Assembly (NCBI GenBank): GCA_029237695.1
Contig: CM055274.1
Location: 14,683,505-14,747,504 of the forward strand
From: Conchocele bisecta
Taxonomy: Eukaryota > Mollusca > Bivalvia > Lucinida > Thyasiridae
Direction of reading: 5' to 3'
DNA: 64,000 nt
Below are positions 22,095 through 33,528 of the stretch, one piece after another. Position 1 is the stretch's first letter; each line of letters opens with the position of its first letter. The notes below the pieces were generated by a model. That model searched no databases and was not told the DNA's origin. It saw only the letters and a program-made list of their open reading frames with translations. The position numbers and the translations under genes were made by a program.

Positions 22095-22440
22095 GTTCTT
22101 CATTTTGCCTGGCTTAGACCACAGGTTCTTGAAGAACAGTTCATATTTCGGTGTTGTATGGATTATTTCGGTATCTCTGGTGGTTTGGGTGCATTGTTAC
22201 TAACATACAATGTACGTCACCTCCCGCTAATTACACGCATAAGTACGGTCATTTTTTACAATATAAAAGGGGCCCGAAAGTTCGGAACGGTGTATGTGTA
22301 GATAATTGACGATGTCTGTCGTGTGTACTGTTCGAGCATTAGTAGTTGCACAAAACTATGCAAATAACCCAAAACCAACGAAATCCACAAAACAATACCC
22401 ATATGACACCAAAATAATGACCATCTGTTCAAACACTACG
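22095..22440. repeat. MITE family F copy
   Basis: Contains GGTTCTTGAAGAACAG, TTTCGGTATCTCTGGTGGTT, GGGTGCATTGTTAC and TGTACGTCACCTCCCGC, matching the copy at 53060-53590. Confidence 0.65.
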
Positions 22441-22974
22441 AGAAGGAATGAACTACATGTTTATAAAAACATGTAGTTCGAAGATGTGTGTCTACGCGAC
22501 GAAGGCAGCAGCTATCATATCGAGACATTGCTACTAGACGGGATATCAAGCTAGCGTCTTTTGATTGTCAAGTTTATTAGTCGAGTCTGAAACATGTGTA
22601 GGACCTTCGAAGATGTTGATTATGGCATACCGTATTTGAGTCAAACCTGATAAACTTGAATACGGTTTCCCAACACGGTGTATTTTAATATCAAGTATAT
22701 ATCGACCACGCCTAGGAAACGCGTAATAGGAATTAAGGTCTAAGCTCGCACGAATAGGATTCCGCATGTGATATGAACAGTTGGTATATTCCGCATTTGT
22801 TTTGAATATTTCATCACCTTTTGGCGTCATTGAAGGAAAATATCGTACAGTTTGTGCATATATTTCATGAGACGTTACATCTTCTTATGTACAAAATCAC
22901 ATGGATTGTCTCATTTCATTTTATTCAGCTTACGAATTAATGAAACGGTGTACTTTAACGAGATTCAATCTGTG
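22441..22974. other. Small palindromes, no gene
   Basis: A short hairpin GAACTACATGTTTATAAAAACATGTAGTTC lies near 22449-22478 (written here as two halves joined only by its loop: CTACATGTTT and AAACATGTAG). No gene recognised. Confidence 0.4.
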
Positions 22975-23222
22975 TTTAATATGAGACACGCCATGGGATT
23001 TTGTACTTTCGGACATTTACGAAACTTACAATATTTTTTGTCATAAATGGCGTCAATAGTTGACAACATTTTTAGATTACATGCGGAATTAATTATATTC
23101 TGCATGTACTCTGAAAGGTTTGTCAACTTTTAACTTTATTTATGAAAACTTGTCAATTTTGTAAAGGTAGTTACTTAAATTACGCAGATGTCCGAAGGTA
23201 CAAAATCACATGGCGTGTATCA
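22975..23222. repeat. Palindromic MITE family D
   Basis: Outer words ATGAGACACGCCATGGGATT and CAAAATCACATGGCGTGT pair; inner words ATTACATGCGGAATTAAT and ATTCTGCATGTACTC pair. Copies also around 34200-34490, 53778-54010 and 55312-55580. Confidence 0.7.
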
Positions 23223-23223
23223 T

Positions 23224-23745
23224 ACGTGGCTGTAACTGGAAATATAGGGCTTATGGGATTTGTTACCAGTGTAGCTCCAGTAGCCGATTTCACCAACATT
23301 GCAAAGTATGCTTATCTAGCAAAGTATACTTTTAGGGAGAAATTTTCAATTTAAAGATAAATATATTAATTTTTATTATACTGAATTTATTAATAACGTA
23401 ATAAATTCAGTATAATAAATATGCATACTTTCAATCATCAAATGTATGCAGTCGTTAGTTCTGTATGAAATAATTTATTTCGGAAAAATAAATGATTTCT
23501 CCCTCAAAGTATACTTTACTAGAAAAGTATACTTTGCAATGTTGGTGAAATAGGCTACTGATCAAATAAGACACTACTGTAGCCTGATAACGATCTATAT
23601 CGCTCGTTAGAAGTATGGCGGGTGTTTCATTGATGGACCGGCGAACAGTGCAGATCCTGATCAGACTGTACGGATGCACAGGCAGATCAGGAGTTACACT
23701 GTCGCACAACCCATGAACCACATTTCTCCAGTCACAGCCACATAT
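23224..23745. repeat. MITE family A interrupted by MITE family P
   Basis: Family A runs 23224-23277 and resumes at 23568-23745 (TGATCAAATAAGACACT to TTTCTCCAGTCACAGCCACA). The insert at 23278-23567 is family P with GTAGCCGATTTCACCAACAT and ATGTTGGTGAAATAGGCTAC as termini, so P moved after A. Confidence 0.8.
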
Positions 23746-24118
23746 AAATTGTGTGAACTTGAATAAGATATAAACGGCTATTATACAGTATTATACAAAC
23801 TTGATCAAGCAATTGCACGATAACACACCTTATTCAACCTAAAGATAACGGCCTTGGATAGCTAACTTCATGTAAACAACATTAACACAGTAAACAAATA
23901 GTCAGGTTGGTGTTGAAATTGATATTAGCTTAAGACGTGTGGGTATATTCAAGTTCAATATGACTCGTCGACAATTTAGTTCTGACTGCAGTAACGCTGA
24001 ATTAAATATACGTGGCGCGTGCAGTAATATTAAATGTAATTTTTCCGGATTGCATTTAATATGTTGGCGAATACAATTACATATTTTATTTGGTCGGACA
24101 AAAAAATAAACAATAATG

Positions 24119-24127
24119 CTGTGTTTA
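24119..24127. repeat. 9-bp target-site duplication, left
   Basis: CTGTGTTTA directly precedes the MULE left end and recurs at 26627-26635 directly after the right end. A 9-bp duplication is what Mutator-like elements make. Confidence 0.75.
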
Positions 24128-24642
24128 GGGAGCCGGACAAAACACCCCCCGGACTAAACACCCCCCGCTCATTTTTGTATAGGTGGACAAAACACCCCTC
24201 ATCATTTTTACAAGGTGGACAAAACACCCCTACGGTTATTTTACAAGGCGGACAAAACACCCCCATACGGTTTTTACAAGGTGGCACAAAAACACCCCGT
24301 ATGGTTTCTTCTGCTAATGTTAATTAGGAATTTTTTTATTGGTTGGATTCATTAATTAGCTGTTATCATGTATAACTGATATCATAGAATAATATGAATG
24401 GTTATTGCCAATTATATTATTTTTACACATAAAGCTTTTAATTGACAATTAATAATTAATTAAGGTTGCCAATTGATATTGCAAACTGCAAACTGAGAAA
24501 TGCAAACTGCAAAAAGATGCAAACTGCACAAAATGTCTGTTATATAAAGATTAATAATTAATTAAGGTTACCAATTGATATTGCAAACTGCAAACTGCGA
24601 AATGCAAACTGCAAAAAGATGCAAACTGCACAAAATGTCTGT

Positions 24643-24650
24643 TATATAAA
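24643..24650 (+). promoter_or_regulatory. Candidate TATA box of the MULE transposase
   Basis: TATATAAA lies 38 bp upstream of the ATG at 24688. The same box occurs in the preceding tandem unit near 24541. This is a motif match only. Confidence 0.35.
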
Positions 24651-24687
24651 GAAACATATCTTCTGTTCCATCATTGCAACTGCAAAT

Positions 24688-26132
24688 ATGGAATTCATAA
24701 CCAGTAATAAAGGCTCTAGAAAACTCTGCTATGCAGGGTATGCGTACACTAAGAAGAAAGAGTCGAAAACAACAGTTCGGTGGGAGTGTACTCATCGCTC
24801 AAGCAAACAGTGCAAAGGTGCACTCACAGCTGATTGTGCTGCTACAGAGGTGAAGTCTACAACAGAGCACAACCATGAGGCTGATCTGTTCGCCATCGCT
24901 GCCATGAAGGTGAAGTCCGAAATAAAGGCTACCGTCCAGACCAACAGAGGGAAACCTGTGCAGATTGTTACAGACAAACTAGCCACCGTGCCTAAGGAGG
25001 TACATCTGCGGCTGGCAGGGTCGATTCCCTGAAGAGAGTCGTACGTCGGGCGAAACGTGGAACAGCACCCTCAGAGCCAGCAACCAGACAGGACATCCCA
25101 TACCCACTACCAGAGGAATACACCACTATGCGAGGGGACGGGTCATTCCTAATCTACGACAACGGATCCAGACATCAGAGGCTACTGGTGTTCGCAAGCG
25201 ATGATGGACTTGAGCTCCTCGAAAACGCTGATACATGGTTCATGGATGGAACCCACTCCACAGCGCCCTCTCAGTTCCCTCAGCTGTTCTGCATCCGTGT
25301 TCCTCTGGGAGAAACATGTGTGTCTGCTGCCTACGCGCTGCTGCCATCCAAACATCAGGAGGTGTATGAAGAGTGCCTCACCGCTCTCCTAGACGCCTGC
25401 CTGAGAAAGGACATCCGTCCTAACCCCAACCGCATTGTTGCAGACTACGAGGTCGCCATACACAACGCAGTAAAGGCTGTCATCTCGGAAAATATTCATA
25501 TACAGGGATGTTTCTACCACCTCACTCAGTCAACATGGAGACGTGTCTAGTCCGAGGGTCTTCAGAATCTCTACAAGTCAGATGAAGAAGTTCGCATCTT
25601 CTGTGGGATGCTTGATGCCCTGGCGTTCCTTCCAGTCGACCGGGTCAAAGAGGGAATGAGAATCCTGAAGGAAACTGCGCCAGAAAATCTCAACGGGCTG
25701 ATCGAGTATTTCGACGGAAAGTATGTGTCCGGAAATTACAGAGCTGTGGTTGGTGAGGAAGGAAGAATGAGGTTCTGGCGAACAACTCCACGGTTTCCAC
25801 CTCAGATCTGGAATGTTCATGACGCCACAGTGACAGACCAGCATCGCACTAATAATATGTGCGAGTCATGGAATAATGGTTTCAAGCATTTGGTTGGCCA
25901 TAACAACCCATCACTGTGGACTGTAATCCAGTGCTTACAGAGGGACGCCGCACTGGTAGAAACAGAAGTGTACATTAACCAGCAGGGGCAACCAGCTCCC
26001 AAGAGAAAAAGAAAAAACACTCTCGTACACCAGAAACGCCTTAAGACATTGTGCCTTCAACTCAACAACGGACAGAAGACTCTGGCCCAGTTTCTGCACA
26101 CCATGGGACATTTGGTAATGAAATATAATTAA
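24688..26132 (+). pseudogene. FLYWCH-MULE transposase, one frameshift and one stop
   Basis: Three open pieces: 24688-25032, about 25026-25547, and 25551-26132. The first has a FLYWCH-type zinc finger (FITSNKGSRKLCYAGYAY, RWECTHRSSKQCKG, HNHEAD), probably binding TIR DNA. The second and third form the RNase H-like MULE catalytic core: first Asp in WFMDGTHST, second Asp in RIVADYEVAI, a CFYH pair, and the third acidic residue in NNMCESWNNGF. A frame change occurs near 25026 and TAG lies in frame at 25548-25550; otherwise the frame is clean to TAA at 26130. The length implied, about 480 codons, suits the family. Lesions could be real or assembly errors. Confidence 0.85.
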
Positions 26133-26626
26133 ATATAATGTTAATGTAAAATTGGTCTTTAGGTGTTGAAACTCAACTGATTGTCAATTTTAAGGTAACA
26201 CTTTGTAAGCAATTAATAGTGATTAAATACTTCAAAGTGTTACCTTTAATTTGACAATCAGTTGAAAACTGATATCTTATTCTGTTATGTAAATCAATTT
26301 GACAATCAGTTGAAAACTGATATCTTATTCTGTTATGTAAATCCATTTGAATGTTTTATTTTCTGTGTAAATTAAACATGTGTAATAAAATAAAAATTAA
26401 AATATTGAAAAATATTTTGTCATTATTGTAACCTCATTATTAGGAGGTGTTTTAGTTAAGGGGTGTTTTGTCCACCTTGTAAAAACCGTAGGGGGTGTTT
26501 TGTCCGCCTTGTAAAAACCGTAGGGGGTGTTTTGTCCACCTTGTAAAAATGATGAGGGGTGTTTTGTCCACCTATACAAAAATGAGCGGGAGGTGTTTAG
26601 TCCGGGGGGTGTTTTGTCCTACACTC

Positions 26627-26635
26627 CTGTGTTTA
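26627..26635. repeat. 9-bp target-site duplication, right
   Basis: CTGTGTTTA, identical to 24119-24127. Confidence 0.75.
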
Positions 26636-26954
26636 TGCAATAAATATATTATCAAATTTATTTCGCTTAATGGCTTCATATGGTGTTTATCGAACAATTT
26701 GACTGATTTCAGGAGAATAACACATTCCACAAAACCGTTGAATTATATAGCTATATTAAAGACATATCGTGGCTTTACTTGACTTGTATTTATTACAATC
26801 CCACAGATATTTGGTTTTAAATTTTCATTATTTATGCGCTCTCCACTCCATGGGGATGTTAGACTGCCTCCATTAAAATCACATGATACGCAACCGCGCC
26901 GTGACGTAGTTGTAAAGCGTATCTGCCCCCTAGTTGTTTAACGGGGACTACACA

Positions 26955-27190
26955 TTTGTGGCTGTGATTGGAGAAATGGAGTTTTGGAATTTGTAACCAG
27001 TATAGCTCCTGATCAAATATCACACTTATGTAGCCTGGTAACGATACATATTGCTTAGAAGCAGGACATGTGTTTCAATGATGGAAATGTAAACAATCCT
27101 GATCAGACTGTGCAAATTGTGCATACAATTATCCGACTGCTGGTTTTGCAAATTGATCTAGCTCTATACTGGTGGCAGAGACAATATGCC
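26955..27190. repeat. MITE family A copy (diverged)
   Basis: Begins TTGTGGCTGTGATTGGAGAA and contains CTCCTGATCAAATATCACAC; the right end is poorly preserved. Confidence 0.62.
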
Positions 27191-28330
27191 AGGTTTAGTA
27201 AGATAGTGAACCATATTTCACATCAAAGAATGTCATATACTGCTATCTGAATTTCAAAGATATTTTAGTCCCCTGGTTAGCCCCAGGGATGTTTCTGCTG
27301 GTCGTAAAACATATTTACGCAACACATGAAAAAACACCACTTGTTGCTGTGTCATAATAATTAGATATTTAATTAGGTAGATCCTGCTTCTGGGTTTGGA
27401 AAATTTTAATTTTTACTTTAATTTCAGTTATAATCAGCAAATAAATAAAATAACATCTGATTAGGGGCACCATCATTCATTTGACATTGTATGGTTTGGT
27501 ATCGTACTGTAGACTTTGTATGTTGCTGGTTTCAAACATGATCCTGTCTGTTTTGTAATGAAACAGTATAGGTCATATTTTTTTTAGATGGACATCTCCC
27601 TCAAAATTGTTGCTAAAATTTCAGTATGGTACATAAGAAAACACACCAGTGCATTAGACCATCCATATAATCATGGAATAATATGACTGTTTCAATTCGT
27701 GAGTAATGTATTATACTGCAGATTGTAATGAATGTTTGACTGGGTGACTAACAGTGCATACGCTGATCAGACAGCACAGGGTGCAGACTAGTCTGGGTCT
27801 ACACTGATTGTAAGCACAATAAGCATGGCTTAGTTAGATGAACTATTAATGGTAGACATGTAACACGCGTCTGGATAAAGGTGTGATGAACAAGTATTGA
27901 CTTGTGGACAAGATATACAGACACGGAATATTTCGATTTGATCAACATACGTATTACGAGGTAGATCTTGTTAGTTTATTAATCTGATTATATAGTAATT
28001 AAAACTTGGGGGATGTCATTTTCAACATGCCCTTGGGATCGCTTTGACCGGGGGCCGTTTTGACCTGTTCCCATTTTACCGATTAGGTGATATGCTTGTA
28101 CACAGCCCCGCACTCTGACGTCACGGCTATCCAAGATGGCGACTTACAGGCGATTTGAAGCCAGTTACAAAACATGAATAATAATGGCATTGATCGTTTT
28201 TTTTTCGCGACTTTATCTACCGCGTTCGTGTTATTTCGATATTATTTATTTATTTAATGTGAATCCGTTCCTATCTTTTAAACGCAGCATAGCATCATTT
28301 CTTACGAACTCAGTAAAATAGTTTACTAAA
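27191..28330. other. Nothing recognised
   Basis: AT-rich. A weak family A-like scrap occurs at 27745-27830 (CTGATCAGACAGCACAGG, GTCTGGGTCTACACTG). No gene seen. Confidence 0.35.
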
Positions 28331-28334
28331 TATC

Positions 28335-28790
28335 ATATGTGGCTGTGCCTGAAGAAATGAGGCTTATGAGTTTTGCGACCTGTGTGGATTCAGATCAGAC
28401 TGTGCATCCGCAGTCTGATCTGGATCTCCACTGTTCGCCATTCCATCAATCAAACACATGTTATGTTTCAAACAAGCAATACAGGGGCCCGTTTCACTAA
28501 ACTTCGTACGAATATTATGTTCGCATGAGCAAATTTAGGATCGTCTGGAAATTTCAATTGACGGATCTACATTTATTGAGCATAGGCTGCATATGCAATA
28601 ATTGTTTACAAGAAAACTTTCTTAATGTGAAATTTACAGACTATCATAATTTTGCACTTACGGACATTTTAGTCGTACGAAGTTTAGTGAAACGGCCCCA
28701 GATCCTTGCAATGCTATAGTGTGCCATTTTATGAAACGCTACACTGGTCACACATCCCGTAAACCCCGTTTCTCCAGTCACAGGCACATG
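28335..28790. repeat. MITE family A interrupted by MITE family B
   Basis: Family A begins TATGTGGCTGTGCCTGAAGA and ends TTTCTCCAGTCACAGGCACA. Between its halves sits family B (28487-28705), from GGGGCCCGTTTCACTAAACT to TTTAGTGAAACGGCCCC. Confidence 0.8.
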
Positions 28791-28794
28791 TTAA

Positions 28795-28945
28795 CCCTTT
28801 GAACCCGAAAGCCCGCTATATCGGTTTATGCAAACAGTGCAGATCCAGATGAGCCGGCTCGTAACGAGCCGTCTCATCAGGATCTGCACTTTTTGAAAGT
28901 AATGTTCATATTTTTGAAAACGAAAAACACCCCCTTTTCATAAAT
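28795..28945. repeat. MITE family E copy
   Basis: Starts TAACCCTTTGAACCCGAAAG; hairpin core AGATCCAGATGAGCCGGCTC and GAGCCGTCTCATCAGGATCT. Confidence 0.7.
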
Positions 28946-29086
28946 AGACTAGTCTGAAAATTATTTTGTGACAATTGGATTGGTCTGTAACCGTGTCTGT
29001 ATTCAATATAGTTTTTCGGAATGTGTCCTGGCTGTATACACCAAACATTTACCGATTCAGACGTTTTATTTAAGCTATTATAGTTT

Positions 29087-29518
29087 AAAGGTACATCCCC
29101 ACTCAGTGAGCACATGTTCTTCAGATGAATTAAATAAGTGTATAATTGTGTCACTATTCCACCAGTTCTAAAAATAATGCAAATGAAGCGTGCTATTTTT
29201 TAAATTATTTATGCTAATTAAATGCGTCACCTGAACAAAATACCATTTTCGACAGATTATAAAGTATGATCACTGCACATCAAAAAATAAATACAGAGAA
29301 AAAATAGTACAATCCGTTAACATTCTAAGGAAACACGGAAATCGCCCCTTATATCAGTGTGGAAATTTACGTCTGATATCAAATGTATTATAATGCCAAT
29401 CAATATGTGGGGTAATGGTGAATGAATGGGGGTTTTTTGCCAGAAAATGAGAAAATGTATCAGATGATGTCTCTGATATAAAGAACAGTTTGTGCCTACT
29501 GAGTGGGTATGTACCTTT
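29087..29518. repeat. MITE family C copy
   Basis: Termini AAAGGTACATCCCCACTCAG and CTGAGTGGGTATGTACCTTT are clear inverted repeats. It is sandwiched between two family E copies. Confidence 0.78.
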
Positions 29519-29765
29519 AACCCTTTGAACCCGAAATACCGCTATAGCGGTTTATGCAAAAAGTGCAGATCCAGATGAGCCGGCTCGTAACGAGCCGTCT
29601 AATCAGGATCTGCACTTTTTGAAAGTAATTTTAATATTTTTGAGAACAAAAAATATCCGCTTTTCATAAATGGACTAGTCTGAAAACCATTTTGTGACGG
29701 TTGGGTTCGTTGCAAAATGAACATGTCAAAATCCATTCCAGTTACTTAGGGTTGAAAGGGTTAAA
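29519..29765. repeat. MITE family E copy
   Basis: Starts AACCCTTTGAACCCGAAATA and ends in GGGTTGAAAGGGTTAA; core as at 28795. Confidence 0.72.
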
Positions 29766-30174
29766 TACATAGCTTGAATCGGACAGGACCATTATTATGG
29801 TTAGAAAACGTTGTTTACATGTATAATGCATGTATTAAGACATATGCACTGAGATCATAATTACGTGCAGACTGTGCTTTTATTCTGAAAATGGAAATCT
29901 TTGCTTACAATTAGTACATGAATAAATAAGGGAATGTTGTTCCTTACACCGTGTCCGCATCGTATCTCCGATTGAAATACAAACGTACACTGTACTTTTA
30001 ACGTCCTTTGATATCTAAGTTTTGCACTGACAATATTTCTATTAACGTTAACACCCACGAAATTAGTTAATATATAAATGCCATAAGCCCAACATAAATA
30101 GCTACCCGGTATCTATAATGTATGATGTATACAAACCGCGTGTGTTACAAAAAGCACTTCAAACTGGCCTACAC

Positions 30175-30712
30175 TTTACTGTCTGTTCCACGTTTTCCTG
30201 CCGACGAACTTTTGGCCATTAAACACATGAAATCTAATATATATTTATAAGTTAGTACTTTTTCATCAATAACAAAAAAGTCACCCTCCCCAAAGGAACT
30301 TATTTGATGAAATGCCATCAAATATTGATTTTATTGCGAAAAAACGATTTTCCTATGGGAATTTAACATGGGGGCTAAAAATAGATTGTTTTTAAATATT
30401 TTTTTTATTTGTGGACCGATTTTCAAAATCTAACTTTTGTTTTCTTAATTACATAATGTTCAAGCTATCTCGCCAGGTTTCGGAGTCAATTTCCAATTTT
30501 GTTGGAAAAAAAATTTGGAAATTGACTCCACATGTTAAATTCCCATAGGAAAATATTTTTTTCGCAATAAAATCAATATTTGATGGAATTTCATGAAACA
30601 ATTTTTTTGCGGAGGGTGAAAAAGTACTTAATTTTAAATATTTTTTAGATTTAATGTGTTTAATAGCCAAATGTTCGTCGGCAGCAAAACGTGGAACAGA
30701 CAGTAAATAACT
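30175..30712. repeat. Element family J, well-preserved hairpin
   Basis: TIRs TTTACTGTCTGTTCCACGTT and ACGTGGAACAGACAGTAAAT flank a body whose halves pair (CCTATGGGAATTTAACATG and CATGTTAAATTCCCATAGG). About 540 bp and non-coding. Part of its body (GTGGACCGATTTTCAAAATC) has been amplified into the tandem array at 47400-47940. Confidence 0.78.
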
Positions 30713-30772
30713 ATTTTATGATATTGCAGAGGAAAATACTTTTATTTGCCAAACTCCTGCAATGTATGAACA

Positions 30773-31596
30773 TACGGAGCCCCACAGGAGACATAGAATT
30801 CTTTTATATTAATTCGGTCCCACGAAATAACAATTCGTTCCCTCAATTTAACTATTCGTTCCCACGAATGAACAATTCGTTCCCTCGAATTAACAATCCG
30901 TTCCCTCGAATTGTTTTGGCGCCCAACTGCGCGCGCAACACCTTTGTGAGCGCGCAGCTGGGCGCCAAAACAATCTGTGGGAACGAATTGTTAATTCGAG
31001 GGAACGAATTGTTAATTCGTAGGAACGAATTGTTAAAATGAGGGAACGAATTGTTTTATCGTGAGAACAAATTGTTATTTCGTGGGAACGAATTGTTAAA
31101 TCGAGGGAACGAATTGTTGTTAATTCGTGGGAACGAATTGTTAAATTGAGGGAACGAATTGTTATATCGTGAGAACAAATTGTTATTTCGTGGGAACGAA
31201 TTGTTAAATAGAGGGAACAAATTGTTAATTCGTGGGAACGAATTGTTAAATTGAGGGAACGAATTGTTATATCGTGAGAACAAATTGTTATTTCGTGGGA
31301 ACGAATTGTTAAATAGAGGGAACAAATTGTTAATTCGTGGGAACGAATTGTTATATCGTGAGAAAGAATTGTTATTTCGTGGGACCGAATTGTTATATCG
31401 AGGGAACGAATCATTACTTCGGGGGAGAGAATTGTTATATCATGTTAACGAATTGTTAATTCGAGGGAACGAATTGTTAAATTGAGGAAACGAATTGTTA
31501 TTTCGTGGGAACGAATTGATAAATTGAGGGAACGAATTGTTATTTCGTGGGAACGAACTGATAAAAAATAGTCCATGTCCGCTGCGGGGCTTCGTA
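30773..31596. mobile_element. TIR element built of 21-bp GGGAACGAATTGTT repeats (long copy)
   Basis: Termini TACGGAGCCCCACAGGAGAC and GTCCGCTGCGGGGCTTCGTA. The interior is an array of 21-bp units GGGAACGAATTGTTAATTCG, first in reverse orientation (30810-30910) and then forward (30980-31560). At 30909-30977 a hairpin with GTTTTGGCGCCCAACTGCGC interrupts at the turn. Open frames on both strands (IRSHEIT or NNSFPR repeats) are a consequence of a period divisible by three. No target duplication is clear here. Confidence 0.82.
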
Positions 31597-31910
31597 CTAC
31601 GAATATGATAGAAATCGGTCGACTGTTGCACATACTGTATCAAATCAAATAGCATGTACTAAGCAGTTATCTCGGTGTATTATCACCGGTGTCTACTCGC
31701 CTACTATGGCTTTACATATGGGTAATGTGTACACTACCACTAAACTGTGCATCATATTGAAAACTTTACACATTGAGTTTTATTTTCAGATCTATGGGAG
31801 AAATACTCAGATATGTCTTTTTTTTGTACATTGTGTTGGCATAATATTTATAGCACGCGTTGTCATATCTGTCTATGATGTATCGCACCAAATTGTATTA
31901 GTTTTTCTGC

Positions 31911-32225
31911 ATGTGTCACACAAGTGAGGTGCTGAAACTCTACGATAGCATTACTATTAGGAAATTTCGTGTAGGTCTTACAAAGTTGAGAGTATCCTCA
32001 CACAGGTTAGAAATCGAGGCTGGTAGATGGCATAAACATGTAAGGACTCCAGTTGATAGTAGAACATGTTCAATATGGAACATTTTAGAGGACGAATTTC
32101 ACTTCCTTATTGAATGCCCTTTATATACTGAGTTTATATCTGTTAATAGGAGCATTATTAGAAATCTCGGAATATTTATTACGAAATCGTTTGAAAAACG
32201 GTCTGAATTCTTGTTGCAGCTGTGA
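31911..32225 (+). pseudogene. Non-LTR retrotransposon (LINE) ORF2 C-terminal fragment
   Basis: Open frame with KFRVGLTKLRVSSHRLEIEA, GRWHK, SRTCSIWNILEDEFHFLIEC and PLYTEF. This arrangement, helix with Leu-Arg-x-x-x-H-x-L-x-I-E, GR, Cys, then EDEFHFLxxCPLY, is the usual C-terminal tail of LINE polyproteins. One of the Cys positions is replaced (CSIW rather than CxxC). No reverse transcriptase is present, so this is a 5'-truncated copy. A LINE-like 3' end is at 32815-32876. Confidence 0.75.
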
Positions 32226-32519
32226 AATTCATGAAGATAAAGAATAAAATTACTTCATACATGTATATGTAATTATAGCACTATGTCAAGGGTTTGGCAT
32301 CTCCAACCACAAGCGCATAGAGTAATATTTGTTCTTTATACATGTAATACTGTATGTGGCTACAGAATTGACATATAACCCCATTATAATGCCATATTGC
32401 TATAAGCGAATAAACCAGGGCTTTATTATTATTTATGCTTTTTATTTTATTGATGGTGCGTATGTCCTAAGCGGCAAACTGATAGTCGGAAGAACTACAT
32501 GCAATTACTGAGTATGGTA

Positions 32520-32745
32520 CTGCAAAGCCTTCTGAGTGCATGCTCCGGGTGCATGCTCGGGGTTGGCGATGTCGAGCGGACGAAGCTGAGCATAGCTCAG
32601 CTTTGGACGGTCGAACTTGCTGATGTCGATCGTGGGAACGGACCGTGTGCTCGGAGAGCTGGATATCACGGTAACCACATGATATTCACATCGTGGGCCA
32701 AAGTATAATGCAAATGCATTATAGTTTGGCACGCATGATGAATAT
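32520..32745. repeat. Cluster of small palindromes between LINE pieces
   Basis: Contains GCATGCTCCGGGTGCATGCT, GCTGAGCATAGCTCAGC, ATGCAAATGCAT and other self-complementary words. Possibly a decayed MITE inserted between the LINE coding tail and its 3' end. Confidence 0.4.
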
Positions 32746-32814
32746 GCATGTATTTACTAGTGAATCAATACATACTTCACCACTGTTTGTCGTCTTGTGA
32801 TAAATATGTTGTTG

Positions 32815-32876
32815 TATTATATTGTATGCTCAAGGGCCAATAGGCCTATTGCTGAATAAACATTACCATTACCATG
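32815..32876 (+). repeat. LINE 3' end
   Basis: AAGGGCCAATAGGCCTATTG followed by AATAAACATTACCATTACCA is a common style of 3' terminus of invertebrate LINEs, with an AATAAA signal and a short CATTAC repeat. It probably belongs to the ORF2 fragment about 600 bp upstream. Confidence 0.55.
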
Positions 32877-33077
32877 TACATATAAAGATGGCGGACACGG
32901 CAACTCAATGTACCATATAGCATACTGTGACAAGACAATATCCACATATCTTATAGCCATATCACTCTTATTAAACAATTATTATTGAAGCCAAGTGTAT
33001 CTGCTTATGACCTATTTCCTTTCTATATACCGTACTCTCTAGGTTTGTGTTCACCCCCGCCTGCGCTAAATCTTGAC

Positions 33078-33144
33078 CAGACAGACAGACAGGCAGGCAG
33101 GCAGGCAGGCAGACATACAGACAGACAAACAGACAGACAGACAG
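33078..33144. repeat. Tetranucleotide microsatellite (CAGA/CAGG)n
   Basis: Runs of CAGACAGACAGGCAGGCAGG and CAGACAGACAGACAG with minor interruptions. Confidence 0.95.
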
Positions 33145-33528
33145 TGTTGTTATTCAGCCTGAGTAAGAAATAAACGCTGAAATACAGAATAGCATAGGAC
33201 CGGATCTCTATAAATATATTTGCAAAGGGAAATAACTACCTACCTACGATCCTTCATTGATTGCAAAAAGTGCCAGTTTTTGCCACTTTGCACTCACAAT
33301 ATAAAGGAAGTGAGACTGCACTTTTCTCAAATACAATAGATACAATGGAATCCATAATGTATGTTATTAATAACATTTATAGGAGGCTCTTTATCATGTT
33401 TACCATTTGAATCAGTATTGGCGCATAGCAGGAGAAACTCTAATACATACTATAATGTATGTGTCATACACAATACTATATAGAGGATCTTACAGGAGTG
33501 ATGACTTAATATGATATTTATTATACGA
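33145..33528. other. Nothing recognised
   Basis: No gene; a scrap at 33150-33240 (AAATAAACGCTGAAATACAG, GGAAATAACTA) is repeated at 52860-52925. Confidence 0.4.

Larger units (their letters stand above)
24128..26626 (+). mobile_element. Mutator-like (MULE) DNA transposon, complete but mutated
   Basis: About 2.5 kb. TIRs of about 150 bp (24128-24300 and 26455-26626) begin GGGAGCCGGACAAAACACC and, read inward from the right, GAGTGTAGGACAAAACACC. Each TIR holds four spaced copies of GGACAAAACACCCC separated by TTTTTACAAG-like spacers. A 9-bp TSD (CTGTGTTTA) flanks it. Inside is one plus-strand FLYWCH plus MULE transposase with two lesions. Before the gene, a roughly 100-bp unit with GCAAACTGCAAACTG is tandemly duplicated (24448-24650). 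After it, 26170-26345 holds a hairpin (AAGGTAACACTTTG and CAAAGTGTTACCTT) and a tandem duplication. Good TIRs and few lesions suggest fairly recent activity. Confidence 0.88.

Noticed and set aside
24061..24327. Frame encoding repeated GGQNTP peptides, and its mirror at 26397-26579
   Set aside because: Translation of the MULE TIR sub-repeats.
30890..31655. Long open frames encoding IRSHEIT and NNSFPR peptide repeats
   Set aside because: They arise because the 21-bp DNA repeat has a period divisible by three and lacks stops; they occur on both strands and in several frames.
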